Shown here in pieces: positions 36,828 to 46,035 of a stretch of 64,000 bases of DNA (positions are counted from its first letter, which is position 1; the number at the start of each line of letters is the position of its first letter). The position numbers were made by a program, and so were the translations under genes. The DNA comes from Cohnella luojiensis (GTDB lineage: Bacteria; Bacillota; Bacilli; Paenibacillales; Paenibacillaceae), in NCBI RefSeq assembly GCF_004564235.1, contig NZ_SOMN01000004.1, positions 124,001-188,000 on the forward strand. The letters run 5' to 3'. The notes under the pieces were generated by a model, which searched no databases, was not told the DNA's origin, and was given only the letters and a program-made list of their open reading frames with translations.

Positions 36828-37730
36828 ATGAGACAGCTATGGCGTCGCGCGAGTTTCAGGGAAAACCTCGCAGGCTATTTGTTCATCCTGCCGAACCTGT
36901 CGGGATATTTCCTATTCGTATTGCTTCCGATCTTGTTCAGCTTGTATCTCGTGTTTAACGATTGGGAGTATCTGAAGGGCTTCTCCGGGATTAGCTGGGT
37001 CGGCTTGGATAACTTCAAGGCGCTCGGCAGCGATCCGAAATTCCTCAAGGCACTCCAAAACAACACGATATTCACCGTTGTCAGCGTACCCGCTTCGATC
37101 ATATTGGGACTCGTGCTCGCCGTTATTCTGAACAAACACGTGTATTTCAAGAATACGCTTCGTACTTTGATCTTCCTGCCCTATGTCAGCAGCCTTGTCG
37201 CCGTATCGGTCATATGGAGCATCATGTATCGGGCATCCGACGGTCCCATCAACCAAGTGCTGAGAAACTTCGGAATCTCCCATCCGCCAGGCTGGCTCTC
37301 CAGCCCGGACTCCGCGCTATTCGCGATTATCATCATGTCCGTGTGGGTGACGATCGGTTATGCCATGGTCATCTATCTAGCCGGACTGCAAGGAATATCC
37401 AAGGATTTGTACGAAGCTTCCGAGATCGACGGCGCCTCGAAACTGCGTCAGTTTTTCCGAATTACGGTCCCGATGCTGACGCCGACGACGTTCCTTATTG
37501 CCATTACGCTGATCATTTGGTCGTTCCAGGTGTTCGGTCCTGTAGCGGTCATGACGCAGGGAGGCCCGATCGATTCGACGATGGTACTGTCCTATCATAT
37601 CTATTTGCTCGCGTTTCGTTACTACAAGATGGGCTACGCAGCCGCCGTCTCTTGGGTGCTGTTCGCCATCATTTTCGTCGTTACCCTTATCCAGTGGCAA
37701 AGCCAGAAAAGATGGCAGCAGCACTTCTAA
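36828..37730 (+). CDS. ABC transporter permease, MalF/UgpA-like
   Basis: A 300-residue permease with six helices, starting LAGYLFILPNLSGYFLFVLLPI. The EAA loop is KDLYEASEIDGASKLRQFFRI. It differs in subfamily from the LplB-type permease of the other locus. AAAGGAAG lies nine bases before the ATG. With the next permease it forms the channel for the sugar bound by the upstream lipoprotein; no ATPase is encoded here. Confidence 0.92.
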   Translation: MRQLWRRASFRENLAGYLFILPNLSGYFLFVLLPILFSLYLVFNDWEYLKGFSGISWVGLDNFKALGSDPKFLKALQNNTIFTVVSVPASIILGLVLAVILNKHVYFKNTLRTLIFLPYVSSLVAVSVIWSIMYRASDGPINQVLRNFGISHPPGWLSSPDSALFAIIIMSVWVTIGYAMVIYLAGLQGISKDLYEASEIDGASKLRQFFRITVPMLTPTTFLIAITLIIWSFQVFGPVAVMTQGGPIDSTMVLSYHIYLLAFRYYKMGYAAAVSWVLFAIIFVVTLIQWQSQKRWQQHF

Positions 37731-37751
37731 GAGAAAGGAGAGATCCTTCCC

Positions 37752-38594
37752 GTGGCCGAGAGAAAAAAACGCAATTCCGCTTTATTGAAAACGATAATCA
37801 CGATCGTGATGGCCGTCTTTGCCGTTATCATGGTCATTCCTTTCATTTGGATGATATCAACGTCGTTCAAAGTAAACGGCGATGTCTTCAAATATCCGAT
37901 CGACTGGATTCCGAAGAAGTGGCATTTCGAGAACTATAGGGAAGTGTGGACGGGGTCGAATCCTTTCTATATTTTCTACATTAACTCTATCAAGATTACC
38001 GGCATTACGGTTGCGGGCAATATCTTAACAAGCGCAATGGCCGGATACGCGTTCGCGAAAATAAAGTTCAAAGGGCGGAACGTCCTTTTCTTGATGTATT
38101 TGTCGACGATGATGATTCCCGGTCAGGTGTTGCTCGTTCCCCGGTTCATTCTGTTCGACTGGATGAAACTGATCAACACCCATTATTCGCTTATCTTGCC
38201 GGGATTGTTCACCGTGTTCGGCACCTTCCTGATGCGGCAATTTTTCAGCACGTTGCCAAATGAGCTAATGGAGGCCGGTCGCGTGGACGGAGCCGGATAC
38301 TGGCGCACCTTCTGGCAAATCTGCCTGCCGCTCACCAAGCCGGCGCTGGTGACTTTGTTCATCCTCACCTTTACCTGGCACTGGAACGAATACGAGAATC
38401 CGCTCATTTTCCTCCGGGATAGGGATTTGTACACGCTGCCTCTCGGATTAACCAGCTACGTAGAGGAGTTCGGGACGAACTACGTCCTCACGATGGCCGC
38501 ATCCGTCTCCGCGCTCTTGCCTCTTTTGGTCTTGGTCGTGGTTTGTCAGAAGTGGTTCGTTGAAGGGATCGCAAGCTCGGGGTTGAAAGGTTAG
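37752..38594 (+). CDS. ABC transporter permease, MalG/UgpE-like
   Basis: A 280-residue permease starting at GTG 37752, with AAAGGAGAG about ten bases upstream. Six helices; the EAA loop is NELMEAGRVDGAGYWRTFWQI, and the end QKWFVEGIASSGLKG is typical. It lies 21 bases after its partner. An AraC gene converges on it with only 15 bases between the stops. Confidence 0.92.
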   Translation: MAERKKRNSALLKTIITIVMAVFAVIMVIPFIWMISTSFKVNGDVFKYPIDWIPKKWHFENYREVWTGSNPFYIFYINSIKITGITVAGNILTSAMAGYAFAKIKFKGRNVLFLMYLSTMMIPGQVLLVPRFILFDWMKLINTHYSLILPGLFTVFGTFLMRQFFSTLPNELMEAGRVDGAGYWRTFWQICLPLTKPALVTLFILTFTWHWNEYENPLIFLRDRDLYTLPLGLTSYVEEFGTNYVLTMAASVSALLPLLVLVVVCQKWFVEGIASSGLKG

Positions 38595-38609
38595 CAGACC
38601 GGCTGGAGC

Positions 38610-39458
38610 CTAATGTTCAATGTTGAAATTTCTATATTTGTTTCGGTAATCGTTCGGGGAGAGCCCTGTTTTCTTCCGAAACAGGCGGCTGAAATAGTTC
38701 GCGTCTTGGAACCCAAGCGAATAAGCGATCTCCGAAACCTTCTCCATGCTTGTAGTGAGCCGCTTCTGTGCCGACTCGACTTTGAACTGATGAATGTAAG
38801 CTAACGGCGGCATGCCCAGATCATCCATGAACAGCTTGCGCAGATAGGATTCGCTCACTTGGAATAGCTCGCTTAATGCTGCCACCTCTCCTGAATAATC
38901 CGGATGTATGGATAAGTAAGCCATGACCGCCTGCACTCTTGGATCTAAGCCTGGCAGCTGGTCTACGCGTTCGGCACCGTAATATTTATTGAGCATAAGC
39001 GCGAATAAACGTTCCAATCCGGATTGAAGCAGGATGGCTTGAGCGAAGGAATCTTCGGTAGAGTCTGCAAGCAGAGTATCTATAACCGGCTTAATGATCG
39101 CCATATTATAGCCGGAGTAGAGTATGGGGAGCTTCAGTACATCCGACCATTTCCTATTGTTAGATAGGCTAAGCTCTGCTATGAAGTTAATGCTGGTAAG
39201 GCGGACTCTCGAAGACACCGCATAACTCGTGATGTCCGATTGAGGGGGAAGCAGAATCAACTGGCCTGCAAGGGCGCCGTAGGAGATTCCGTTCACCGTG
39301 AAGCGGATTTCGCCTTCCTCCAGGCACCACAACACGTCGTGAGGAATACGGCGGGCATCGCGGATCCGCCAAGTATAGTCCAATTCGTAGGGAGTAATGT
39401 GCAAGAACGTAAGCTTAAGCGAGTTGAGGAAAAACCGGCCGTTCGTCTGACTGATCAC
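38610..39458 (-). CDS. AraC-family regulator
   Basis: A 282-residue regulator. The sensor half has EIRFTVNGISYGALAGQLILLPPQSD; the DNA-binding end has VAALSELFQVSESYLRKLFMDDLG and LGFQDANYFSRLFRKKTGLSPNDYR. The start is GTG 39458 after a GGGGG ribosome site. It lies 13 bases after the TIM-barrel gene in the same direction, so it probably belongs to the PhyH-TIM-barrel operon. Confidence 0.88.
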   Translation of the reverse strand: MISQTNGRFFLNSLKLTFLHITPYELDYTWRIRDARRIPHDVLWCLEEGEIRFTVNGISYGALAGQLILLPPQSDITSYAVSSRVRLTSINFIAELSLSNNRKWSDVLKLPILYSGYNMAIIKPVIDTLLADSTEDSFAQAILLQSGLERLFALMLNKYYGAERVDQLPGLDPRVQAVMAYLSIHPDYSGEVAALSELFQVSESYLRKLFMDDLGMPPLAYIHQFKVESAQKRLTTSMEKVSEIAYSLGFQDANYFSRLFRKKTGLSPNDYRNKYRNFNIEH

Positions 39459-39471
39459 TTGAATACCCCCG

Positions 39472-40401
39472 TTAGGAACAATACTCCGACCTACACTCCT
39501 TCCACAAAGCCGCCGCGATATCCTTCAGGACGAGAGCTTGCCGCGATCGGTCGGACAGCTCCGTTTCCCGTTGCAGCCGCTTATCGTACCTCGAGATCGC
39601 ATAGCCGATAGGCCCAAGCTCGCATACGAACGGCAGTCTGTCGCCAGGCATCGCGTCCTGAAGCCAATATTTCATTCCTTTCCCCCACCACCTGCGAAAA
39701 TGCTCCGTCATCGCTTGGCCCGCGGCCGATTCCATATCGATCTGAACTTGGTTGGCGCCTGAGATCCGTGCATGTAACGTGCCCGTTCGCTGGAGCAGCT
39801 CCTCGAAATAAGCTTCGGTCTTCTCGTCATATTCATCCATCGTGCCTGCTACCACGTAGTGTGACAAGTCGATGCTAAGCCTCATGCCAGGTATCGCCTT
39901 CACATAGTCGCATGTGCGGATGACGTCTTGCGTAATGCGCCCGCGATGCGTCTCGATATACAACGGAATCCCTTCCTTGGCGCCCGCATCGGTCAATCCA
40001 TCGAGCAGACGGATCGCTTCGTCGCCGATGACGTATTGGTCCATCACTTGGCCGTTCACGTACTGCGCGCCGAATTCGGCAGCACGCTTCAGGAAAGGAA
40101 CAGCTTCTTCCCAAGTCCGAGGAAACGGAATAAGGTGCACGCCGAAGCTGAACCCGTACCGGTTCAATAGCTGCCTCCACCTCCGTTGTTCCGCGGGCTC
40201 CGAAGGAAGACGTCCCAGTATCCCGTTGAATCCGGCTTCGGCCAACCGCTCAAACTTCTCCTCGTCCGACCATTCCCTGTCTTGGCGTCCGCCATGGATT
40301 CCGCTCATCGCCCACCAGGATTGCTGAAGCTCCAGTCCCGGAGGGCTGGAGCTTCCGTCGTTGATGCGATACCGATGTTGAAGCATCCGATCTCTAGTCA
40401 C
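39472..40401 (-). CDS. Sugar phosphate isomerase/epimerase-like TIM-barrel protein
   Basis: A 309-residue protein of the AP-endonuclease-2/xylose-isomerase-like fold. Strand ends carry likely metal ligands: FGVHLIPFP, LYIETHRGR, MRLSIDLSHY, GTLHARIS and FVCELGP. Such proteins isomerise, epimerise or dehydrate sugars and inositols; the reaction cannot be named. Start GTG overlaps the PhyH stop by four bases (GTGA), so translation is coupled to the dioxygenase and a joint pathway is likely. Confidence 0.85.
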   Translation of the reverse strand: MTRDRMLQHRYRINDGSSSPPGLELQQSWWAMSGIHGGRQDREWSDEEKFERLAEAGFNGILGRLPSEPAEQRRWRQLLNRYGFSFGVHLIPFPRTWEEAVPFLKRAAEFGAQYVNGQVMDQYVIGDEAIRLLDGLTDAGAKEGIPLYIETHRGRITQDVIRTCDYVKAIPGMRLSIDLSHYVVAGTMDEYDEKTEAYFEELLQRTGTLHARISGANQVQIDMESAAGQAMTEHFRRWWGKGMKYWLQDAMPGDRLPFVCELGPIGYAISRYDKRLQRETELSDRSRQALVLKDIAAALWKECRSEYCS

Positions 40402-41162
40402 AGCGTTGGAACCGTACCTCTAATGTCGTCGTTCAGATGTAGGCGGTCCTCCCCCGAGACGAGGAACGTCTTGATCCTCGACGTATCGCCGCCCCATTCC
40501 ACCATCTTGAATTTCACTTCCGGCGTCGTGTAACGGACCGAGAAGGCGACTCGCGGGATGTTACTGTTGTTCGCTTCCGAACCGTGGAAAGTCGCTTCAT
40601 TGAAAAAGGCGATTTGTCCGGGCGACATCTCCAAATCAACCGCTTTGGACTCATCGACCGTTTCGGCCGCTAGACCTTGCTCGAATACGCTATTGTCATC
40701 ACCTAGGGCTACATGAGCAATGTGCTGCTTGTGCGTGCCCGGGATTACGCGCAAGCAGCCGTTTTCCTTGATCGAGAAGCCAAGGCTCATCCACGCGGTA
40801 GCGTTGATCGCAGGCTCCATCGGCCAATAGTTAATGTCTTGGTGCCACGGAATGAACTTGCCGTTGCCAGGCTCCTTGTACCAGAAGTGCATTGCCCAGA
40901 GCACGAGATCCGGCCCTAATATTTGTTGAATGGCGTTCACGATACTCGGATGCGTGGCTAGCTCATAAGCCCATCGGTGATGGTGATGCCACGCCGATAG
41001 ATTGGTTTTCGTCGGTCCCGGCTCGTACTTGGACTGACCGAGCACCTTGAAGAACTCATTGTAAAACCTGTCCGACTCCTCCAAGCTCAAGCCTTGAGTC
41101 GGTCCGCTATACCCTTCTTCAACGTACTGCCGCTTGGAGAAATCCTGGCCTTTGGTAATCAT
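40398..41162 (-). CDS. PhyH-family dioxygenase
   Basis: A 254-residue member with iron ligands His107 and Asp109 in PWHQDINYWPM and His193 in ATFHGSEANN; the arginine is in RVAFSVRYTTPE. A histidine run WHHHHRW at residues 58-64 is unusual and near the active-site entrance region of related proteins. GGGAGG precedes the ATG. First gene of an operon with the TIM-barrel protein and an AraC regulator. Confidence 0.88.
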   Translation of the reverse strand: MITKGQDFSKRQYVEEGYSGPTQGLSLEESDRFYNEFFKVLGQSKYEPGPTKTNLSAWHHHHRWAYELATHPSIVNAIQQILGPDLVLWAMHFWYKEPGNGKFIPWHQDINYWPMEPAINATAWMSLGFSIKENGCLRVIPGTHKQHIAHVALGDDNSVFEQGLAAETVDESKAVDLEMSPGQIAFFNEATFHGSEANNSNIPRVAFSVRYTTPEVKFKMVEWGGDTSRIKTFLVSGEDRLHLNDDIRGTVPTL

Positions 41163-41452
41163 GTTCTCCGCCTCCCGAGTTGGAAATGCTGATCATGCCT
41201 TCATTATAGTGAAGGGCAATTCCGAGAACGAGGCGGTGAAACGGCTATTCCTAGCACAAAACGCTTTTTATTAATATGGCTCTTAAGTTAGATGAAGCAG
41301 CCGATTGAAACCTTCGCCTGTGAATTTTCTACGATTGAATCGATAACAAAATTCGTCCAAATAGCCACTTAGCTCAGGAAGCGGTACTCATAACATGAAG
41401 AGGATATCCCATGCTGCTACTTAAACCGCCACCCCGCCTCCGTTTACAAATC

Positions 41453-41566
41453 TAAGTGTAAAATAGTCAGTTAGTCTCAAGGAACAGGTATCATTTTCAA
41501 ATCTAATTGCAAAACATGCAATTAGTTGAAGTCAATTAGCCCAATATCGGAGTTTAGCCGGAAACT
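41453..41566. repeat. Dispersed intergenic repeat, copy 2
   Basis: Inverted relative to copy 1 at 12158-12282. From TTTACAAATCTAAGTGTAAA to GGAGTTTAGCCGGAAACT it reads as the reverse complement of that copy with scattered differences. The adjoining 41567-41650 repeats the theme AACTAAGTGTATATTCTGCA and TGTATATTTTGCAACTAA, so the element may be longer or composite. Apart from this, 41163-41668 shows no gene. Confidence 0.85.
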
Positions 41567-41668
41567 AAGTGTATATTCTGCACGTAGTTGATCCAACTGG
41601 AGGGAATCTGAGTTTCTTAATGTATATTTTGCAACTAACCTCTTCTGCGCAACTGGTCACGGTACTCT

Positions 41669-43921
41669 TTAATAGACCCGAATCTCCGTAACCTCCGCAT
41701 AGGCCGACCCGTTCGTCTGCTCTACGACTAGGCGCAAGCGCTCCGTCACGGCCGGCTTGGCAAGCGTATGCCTTCTCGTCCGTCTCCAGTTATCCGTTAT
41801 GCGTTCAAGCAACGTCCACTTGCCATCCTGCCAGGCCTCAAGCCTATAAGTATGGACCAGCTCCGGGAACACTTCGAACGGGGTCCGATGATGGTGTAGA
41901 TTGATCAGATCCTCATTGACGTCATCGTTGAACGTAAGCTGAACTTCGCCAATCGTCTGAACGGAAGGCCAGGACAACTCCAGCCATTGCTCATGATTGT
42001 CCCCCGAGTCCATTCTTTCCGAGATCCAGAGGTTTGGACCTCCATAAGGCCGCAAATATCCGTTAATCGCTTTGGTTGCCTTGTAGGCTCGCGTGTCCGA
42101 GAGCAGTCTAAAGCAGAATGGCGTACGCACCAGCTTCTTCGAGCTCCACTGGATGACCGGCTGATCCGGTTGGTGATCCTCCAGAGAAGAGGATACGAGC
42201 GGTTTCTCCCCCTTGGCGAAGGATAGAATTCCCGTCATCGGAGTTTCGGATAGATAGAGCCGGATCCGCTCGTTCTTCTTGACAACGAGGAATCCGTTCC
42301 GTGCCGTATCGGGACGCCAAGGGAGCTCCGCTCTCACCCATTGCTTCTCTCCTGCCGTTACGGCGATTGAAGTGCTGATTTGCAGTTCGGAAGGAACATA
42401 ATTCTCCTCCCGTCCCGTATCCCAGAGCTCTAACTCCAGAGTCGTTTCCTCTTCCGCGTCCAGCAGCAGCTCGATCGTGCCGATCTCCCCGTCCACGGGA
42501 ATAAGCTGGCCCGCATCGTTAGCCAGCTCGTAGGTACTTGCGCCGCTGGTTATTTCGAGCCGGCGAAGCTCGCTAGAAGCCTTGATGGTCGCATGCCGCG
42601 CCAGGTCCGCGGAATCCTCGTTACGAACGCCTAACAGAGACGCGTCTGCGCGCAGCATAACTTGCTGCAACTCCTTCATCCTCGTACGATGAAGCTCTCT
42701 CGGCGAGATCCCGTACCGAACGCTCAGCGCAGTACCGGCTCCCGCCGCTTCGCCAATGACGGCGCAAGTCGCCATGACACGAGTCGTTCCGAACGCGACA
42801 TGGGTTGCGCTTACGTTCCGTCCGGCGAACATCATGTTCCTAACGTTATTCGAGTAGAGCGAACGGAACGGAATATGGTAGTTGCCGTCGGAATACAAAT
42901 GCTTGGAGCCGCTCTCTGTCGAATACATGCCTTGCGGCGGATGAAGATCAATGGACCAGCCTCCGAAGGCGATTCGGTCCTCGAAACGGGTCTGCGCCAG
43001 GATATCGTTCTGGTTCAGTACGTAATCCCCGATGAACCGGCGATATTCCCGCTTGCCGGGCAATGCCCCCACCCATTCCAACGTCAGGTTGGCCGAATCG
43101 AACTTGCCGGAATTCTTGATATAGTCCCAGATTCCGTAGATGACCGACCAGAGCTCGTCGCGGATCCGTTCGTTCTCATGGACGGTATCATGCTCTCCGC
43201 CCCACTCTATCCACCAATAGTGACAGCCGGAGTCCCCGCTTCGTATAACTCTTTTGATCGGAATCGTCGTTTGCGCGATGTCCTTAGCGAACTTAGGAGC
43301 TAAGTAGCGGACCGGTTCGCCGACATCCTTCGTATAGAACAAAATCGTGCTTCCAAGCGTGATATCGTCCGCCTTTTCCGGAGCCCAATCTTCACCGTAT
43401 TCGTGCTGCGCCTCACGTCCAATCCGGAATGCCGCTCCTGCCAGGAAGCCGATCAGTCCGTCTCCCGTGCAATCGATGTACATGCTGCTCTCGAACTTGA
43501 TCCTACGCTCCGATCCCATCATCCAACCGGTAACGCTGATGATGCGCCGATCGTTCTCTTCGCCGTCGGCATCCACCTCGTGCACGTCCGTATTCAGGAA
43601 CAACTGGATATTCGCTTCCGCCCGCACCGTCTCCAACACGACCAGATCCCAAATATACGGATTCCCTTCGGGATTACGGAACTGATTCTCGACGAACATC
43701 TCGCCCATAATTCCGGTTTCCCTCGCATACCGCTGCACGCCGTGACCCGTTGCTCCGCATACCCACACCCGCACCTCGCTGCTCGAGTTGCCGCCCAGAA
43801 CCGGACGGTTATGGACAAGCGACACCGTTTGACCCTGTCGCGCAGCTGCCACTGCCGCGCAGACGCCCGCCAGACCTCCACCGACAACTGTTATATCTGA
43901 TTTTACTTTCTCATCACGCAT
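41669..43921 (-). CDS. FAD-dependent oxidoreductase with C-terminal beta-rich domains
   Basis: A 750-residue protein. The N-terminal dinucleotide fold reads ITVVGGGLAGVCAAVAAARQG, followed by PVLGGNSSSEVRVWVCG and MYIDCTGDGLIGFLAGA, features of the FAD_oxidored family that acts on sugars or polyols. Residues after about 430 look like beta-sandwich modules; the end resembles an F5/8-type C domain (WLELSWPSVQTIGEVQLTF). No signal peptide. ATG 43921 with GAGGTG upstream is preferred to GTG 43930. It is divergent from an AraC gene, its likely regulator. Confidence 0.85.
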   Translation of the reverse strand: MRDEKVKSDITVVGGGLAGVCAAVAAARQGQTVSLVHNRPVLGGNSSSEVRVWVCGATGHGVQRYARETGIMGEMFVENQFRNPEGNPYIWDLVVLETVRAEANIQLFLNTDVHEVDADGEENDRRIISVTGWMMGSERRIKFESSMYIDCTGDGLIGFLAGAAFRIGREAQHEYGEDWAPEKADDITLGSTILFYTKDVGEPVRYLAPKFAKDIAQTTIPIKRVIRSGDSGCHYWWIEWGGEHDTVHENERIRDELWSVIYGIWDYIKNSGKFDSANLTLEWVGALPGKREYRRFIGDYVLNQNDILAQTRFEDRIAFGGWSIDLHPPQGMYSTESGSKHLYSDGNYHIPFRSLYSNNVRNMMFAGRNVSATHVAFGTTRVMATCAVIGEAAGAGTALSVRYGISPRELHRTRMKELQQVMLRADASLLGVRNEDSADLARHATIKASSELRRLEITSGASTYELANDAGQLIPVDGEIGTIELLLDAEEETTLELELWDTGREENYVPSELQISTSIAVTAGEKQWVRAELPWRPDTARNGFLVVKKNERIRLYLSETPMTGILSFAKGEKPLVSSSLEDHQPDQPVIQWSSKKLVRTPFCFRLLSDTRAYKATKAINGYLRPYGGPNLWISERMDSGDNHEQWLELSWPSVQTIGEVQLTFNDDVNEDLINLHHHRTPFEVFPELVHTYRLEAWQDGKWTLLERITDNWRRTRRHTLAKPAVTERLRLVVEQTNGSAYAEVTEIRVY

Positions 43922-44056
43922 GAGTAGCACCTCTTCACTAGGAAGTTATTCAAGTAATAATCATACTTTACCTAAAATATTAGACATCCGACATGCAATA
44001 AATTATCATGGACTATATACTTTATTTCATTGAATCGAATCGGATGCGAGGCGTTC

Positions 44057-44830
44057 ATGACGATGAGCAAGTATTTTAGTCCGACATTGCTTACCCATAC
44101 CCATTGGATCAACAAAGAGAAGTTCCTTTATGACGTAGATACCTATGCTTCTTGGACTCTATTCGTCGTTGAAGAAGGCTCTTTCTCCTACCGAATTCGC
44201 GAGTCGGAGGGAGAAGCGCGATTCGGCGATCTCGTCCTTTGCCCCCCGCACACTGCCTTCCATCGCAAAGTCACAAGCTCGCTCACCTTTCACTTCTACC
44301 AGTTCGATTGGGATCGGGATGAGACTTCCTATGGGCTTATTAAGCTCAAGGACACCGGGCGCCTCTCCTCTAACTTGGATTATTTGAAACGCGTATCGAC
44401 GGACGAGGATAAGGCATCGATGTTCGAGCACAAGAGCCATTACTTAGCGGACTTACTGTTCATGGCAGGTTCGCAAGAGAGAGCTCTCGATGCCCTTAAA
44501 GACGAGACGGATCCCGTCACGCTCAAGGCGCGGCTGTGGATGGAACGCCATTACTCGGAACCGATCAACTTCCAGAAGCTGGCCGGTACGCTCGGCATCA
44601 GCCCCGTGCAGTTAACCCGGCGATTTACCCGGAGCCAAGGGGTAACCCCGATCAGCTATCTTACGTGCCTCCGCCTGAAGAGATCGTGCGATTTGCTGCT
44701 GGAAACTCACCTTACCCTCGATCAGATCGCGAGAGAGTGCGGGTATGAGAACGGCTTCTACTTGAGCCGCGTCTTCTCCAAACGAATGAATATGAGCCCT
44801 TCGCAATATCGATTGACTTTCAAGATGTGA
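44057..44830 (+). CDS. AraC-family regulator
   Basis: A 257-residue regulator with a cupin sensor (LFVVEEGSFSYRIRE, RFGDLVLCPPHTAFHRK) and AraC domain (INFQKLAGTLGISPVQLTRRFTRSQG, CGYENGFYLSRVFSKRMNMSPSQYR). ATG 44057 follows GCGAGG; TTG 44030 would add nine residues. Divergent from the FAD oxidoreductase. Confidence 0.88.
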   Translation: MTMSKYFSPTLLTHTHWINKEKFLYDVDTYASWTLFVVEEGSFSYRIRESEGEARFGDLVLCPPHTAFHRKVTSSLTFHFYQFDWDRDETSYGLIKLKDTGRLSSNLDYLKRVSTDEDKASMFEHKSHYLADLLFMAGSQERALDALKDETDPVTLKARLWMERHYSEPINFQKLAGTLGISPVQLTRRFTRSQGVTPISYLTCLRLKRSCDLLLETHLTLDQIARECGYENGFYLSRVFSKRMNMSPSQYRLTFKM

Positions 44831-44890
44831 GAAACAATAAACGACTGCATGAAGGCATGTAGATGCCCTGATGCAGTCGTTTATTGTTTC
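44831..44890 (+). terminator. Long hairpin with a second stem in its loop
   Basis: GAAACAATAAACGACTGCAT (44831-44850) is perfectly complementary to 44871-44890, and the loop contains GGCAT/ATGCC. It begins at the AraC stop and probably ends that transcript, though no T run follows. Confidence 0.65.
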
Positions 44891-44897
44891 GCGCCAT

Positions 44898-45085
44898 TTA
44901 CTTCTTCCACACTGAAGCGTACTTCTTGCGGTATTTCGGGTCGGGGTCGCTCTTCGCTAGATTGCACAGAAACTGCGCGGCTCGCGAACGGAGATGGTTT
45001 TCCTTATGGGGTTAACTCCGCCGTAGCGTATGTCCGTGTCTTCGGATTTAAGATTTGCAACGATGGTTTGAGCATACGTATCCAT
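44898..45085 (-). pseudogene. Remnant of a HEAT-repeat protein gene
   Basis: The minus strand starts at ATG 45085 with MDTYAQTIVANLKSEDTDIR, a good HEAT-like N-terminus, then loses frame. The other frame ends with NLAKSDPDPKYRKKYASVWK and a stop at 44898. These look like the two ends of one HEAT-repeat protein known from Bacillales, with the middle deleted. The recognition is from memory. Confidence 0.5.
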
Positions 45086-45101
45086 AAGATTGCCTCTAGA
45101 C

Positions 45102-46001
45102 TTAGGAATCAGCGATCAAGCGGTTAGTCAGCCGGCCTAGCTTCTCGATCTCGATGGTCATCTCGTCGCCCGGCTTCAAGTAAATTTGTTTCTCCGGCGG
45201 ATATCCAAGGACTACCCCTTCAGGCGTACCCGTCAATATGATGTCGCCCGGGACCAGCGTCAAATGCTGGGAAATATAGCTCACGATTTCATCGCAGTAA
45301 AAAATCATATCCGACGTATTGGAGCTCTGACGAATTTCCCCGTTCACGAGAGTGCGCATGGAAAGGTCATTCGGGTTGCCGACTTCGTCGGCCGTGACGA
45401 GGTAAGGACCGAGCGGACTGAAGTCGTCGCATACTTTGCCAAGCATCCATTGGCTCGTACGCAGCTGCAGATCGCGCGCGGACAAATCGTTAACGACGGC
45501 GTAGCCGAACACGTGATCAAGCGCTTTTTCCTTCGATACCGCTTTCGTTGGCTTGCCTATGATAATGACCAGCTCGCATTCATAGTCCATTTTCTTCGTC
45601 ACGCTGGGAACCGCAATGTCCTGCATATGGCCTGTTAACGTATTGCTGAATTTATTGAATAGGATGGGGAACTCGGGAATCGGCGCGTTCGTCTCTTCGG
45701 CATGTTTACGATAATTAAGTCCTACGCAGATGATTTTGCTAGGACGCGTCACGCACGGGCCCCAGCTAATATCGTCCTCGTTAACGAAGTAATCGGCATT
45801 GCCATCTGTCGGTAACCTATCGACATAGGCTTGTAGCGAAGCCAAGGCTTCCTTGCCATTCTCGATGACGGACATCACATCCGTCGACACCCGGCCATCG
45901 GCGGGATGAACGCTTAACGCTTTCTCTAGATCGACGATTCCCTTATCCGTCTTAATTCCTAGGGTTGATTTGCCTTCTTTAATCATCGTAAGCAGCTTCA
46001 T
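45102..46001 (-). CDS. Fumarylacetoacetate hydrolase-family protein
   Basis: A 299-residue FAH-family enzyme. Core motifs are KIICVGLNYRKHAEET, DYECELVIIIGKP with the metal-binding acids, VFGYAVVNDLSARDLQ, and LTLVPGDIILTGTPEGVVLGY. FAH proteins cleave C-C bonds of diketo acids. With the adjacent SDR gene it fits the last two steps of a non-phosphorylating L-rhamnose or L-fucose route (SDR oxidation of a 2-keto-3-deoxy acid, then cleavage to pyruvate plus lactate); this is inference. GGAGG precedes the ATG. Confidence 0.88.
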   Translation of the reverse strand: MKLLTMIKEGKSTLGIKTDKGIVDLEKALSVHPADGRVSTDVMSVIENGKEALASLQAYVDRLPTDGNADYFVNEDDISWGPCVTRPSKIICVGLNYRKHAEETNAPIPEFPILFNKFSNTLTGHMQDIAVPSVTKKMDYECELVIIIGKPTKAVSKEKALDHVFGYAVVNDLSARDLQLRTSQWMLGKVCDDFSPLGPYLVTADEVGNPNDLSMRTLVNGEIRQSSNTSDMIFYCDEIVSYISQHLTLVPGDIILTGTPEGVVLGYPPEKQIYLKPGDEMTIEIEKLGRLTNRLIADS

Positions 46002-46035
46002 CTCATAACCTCCAAGGTTAGTAATCTATTATTGT

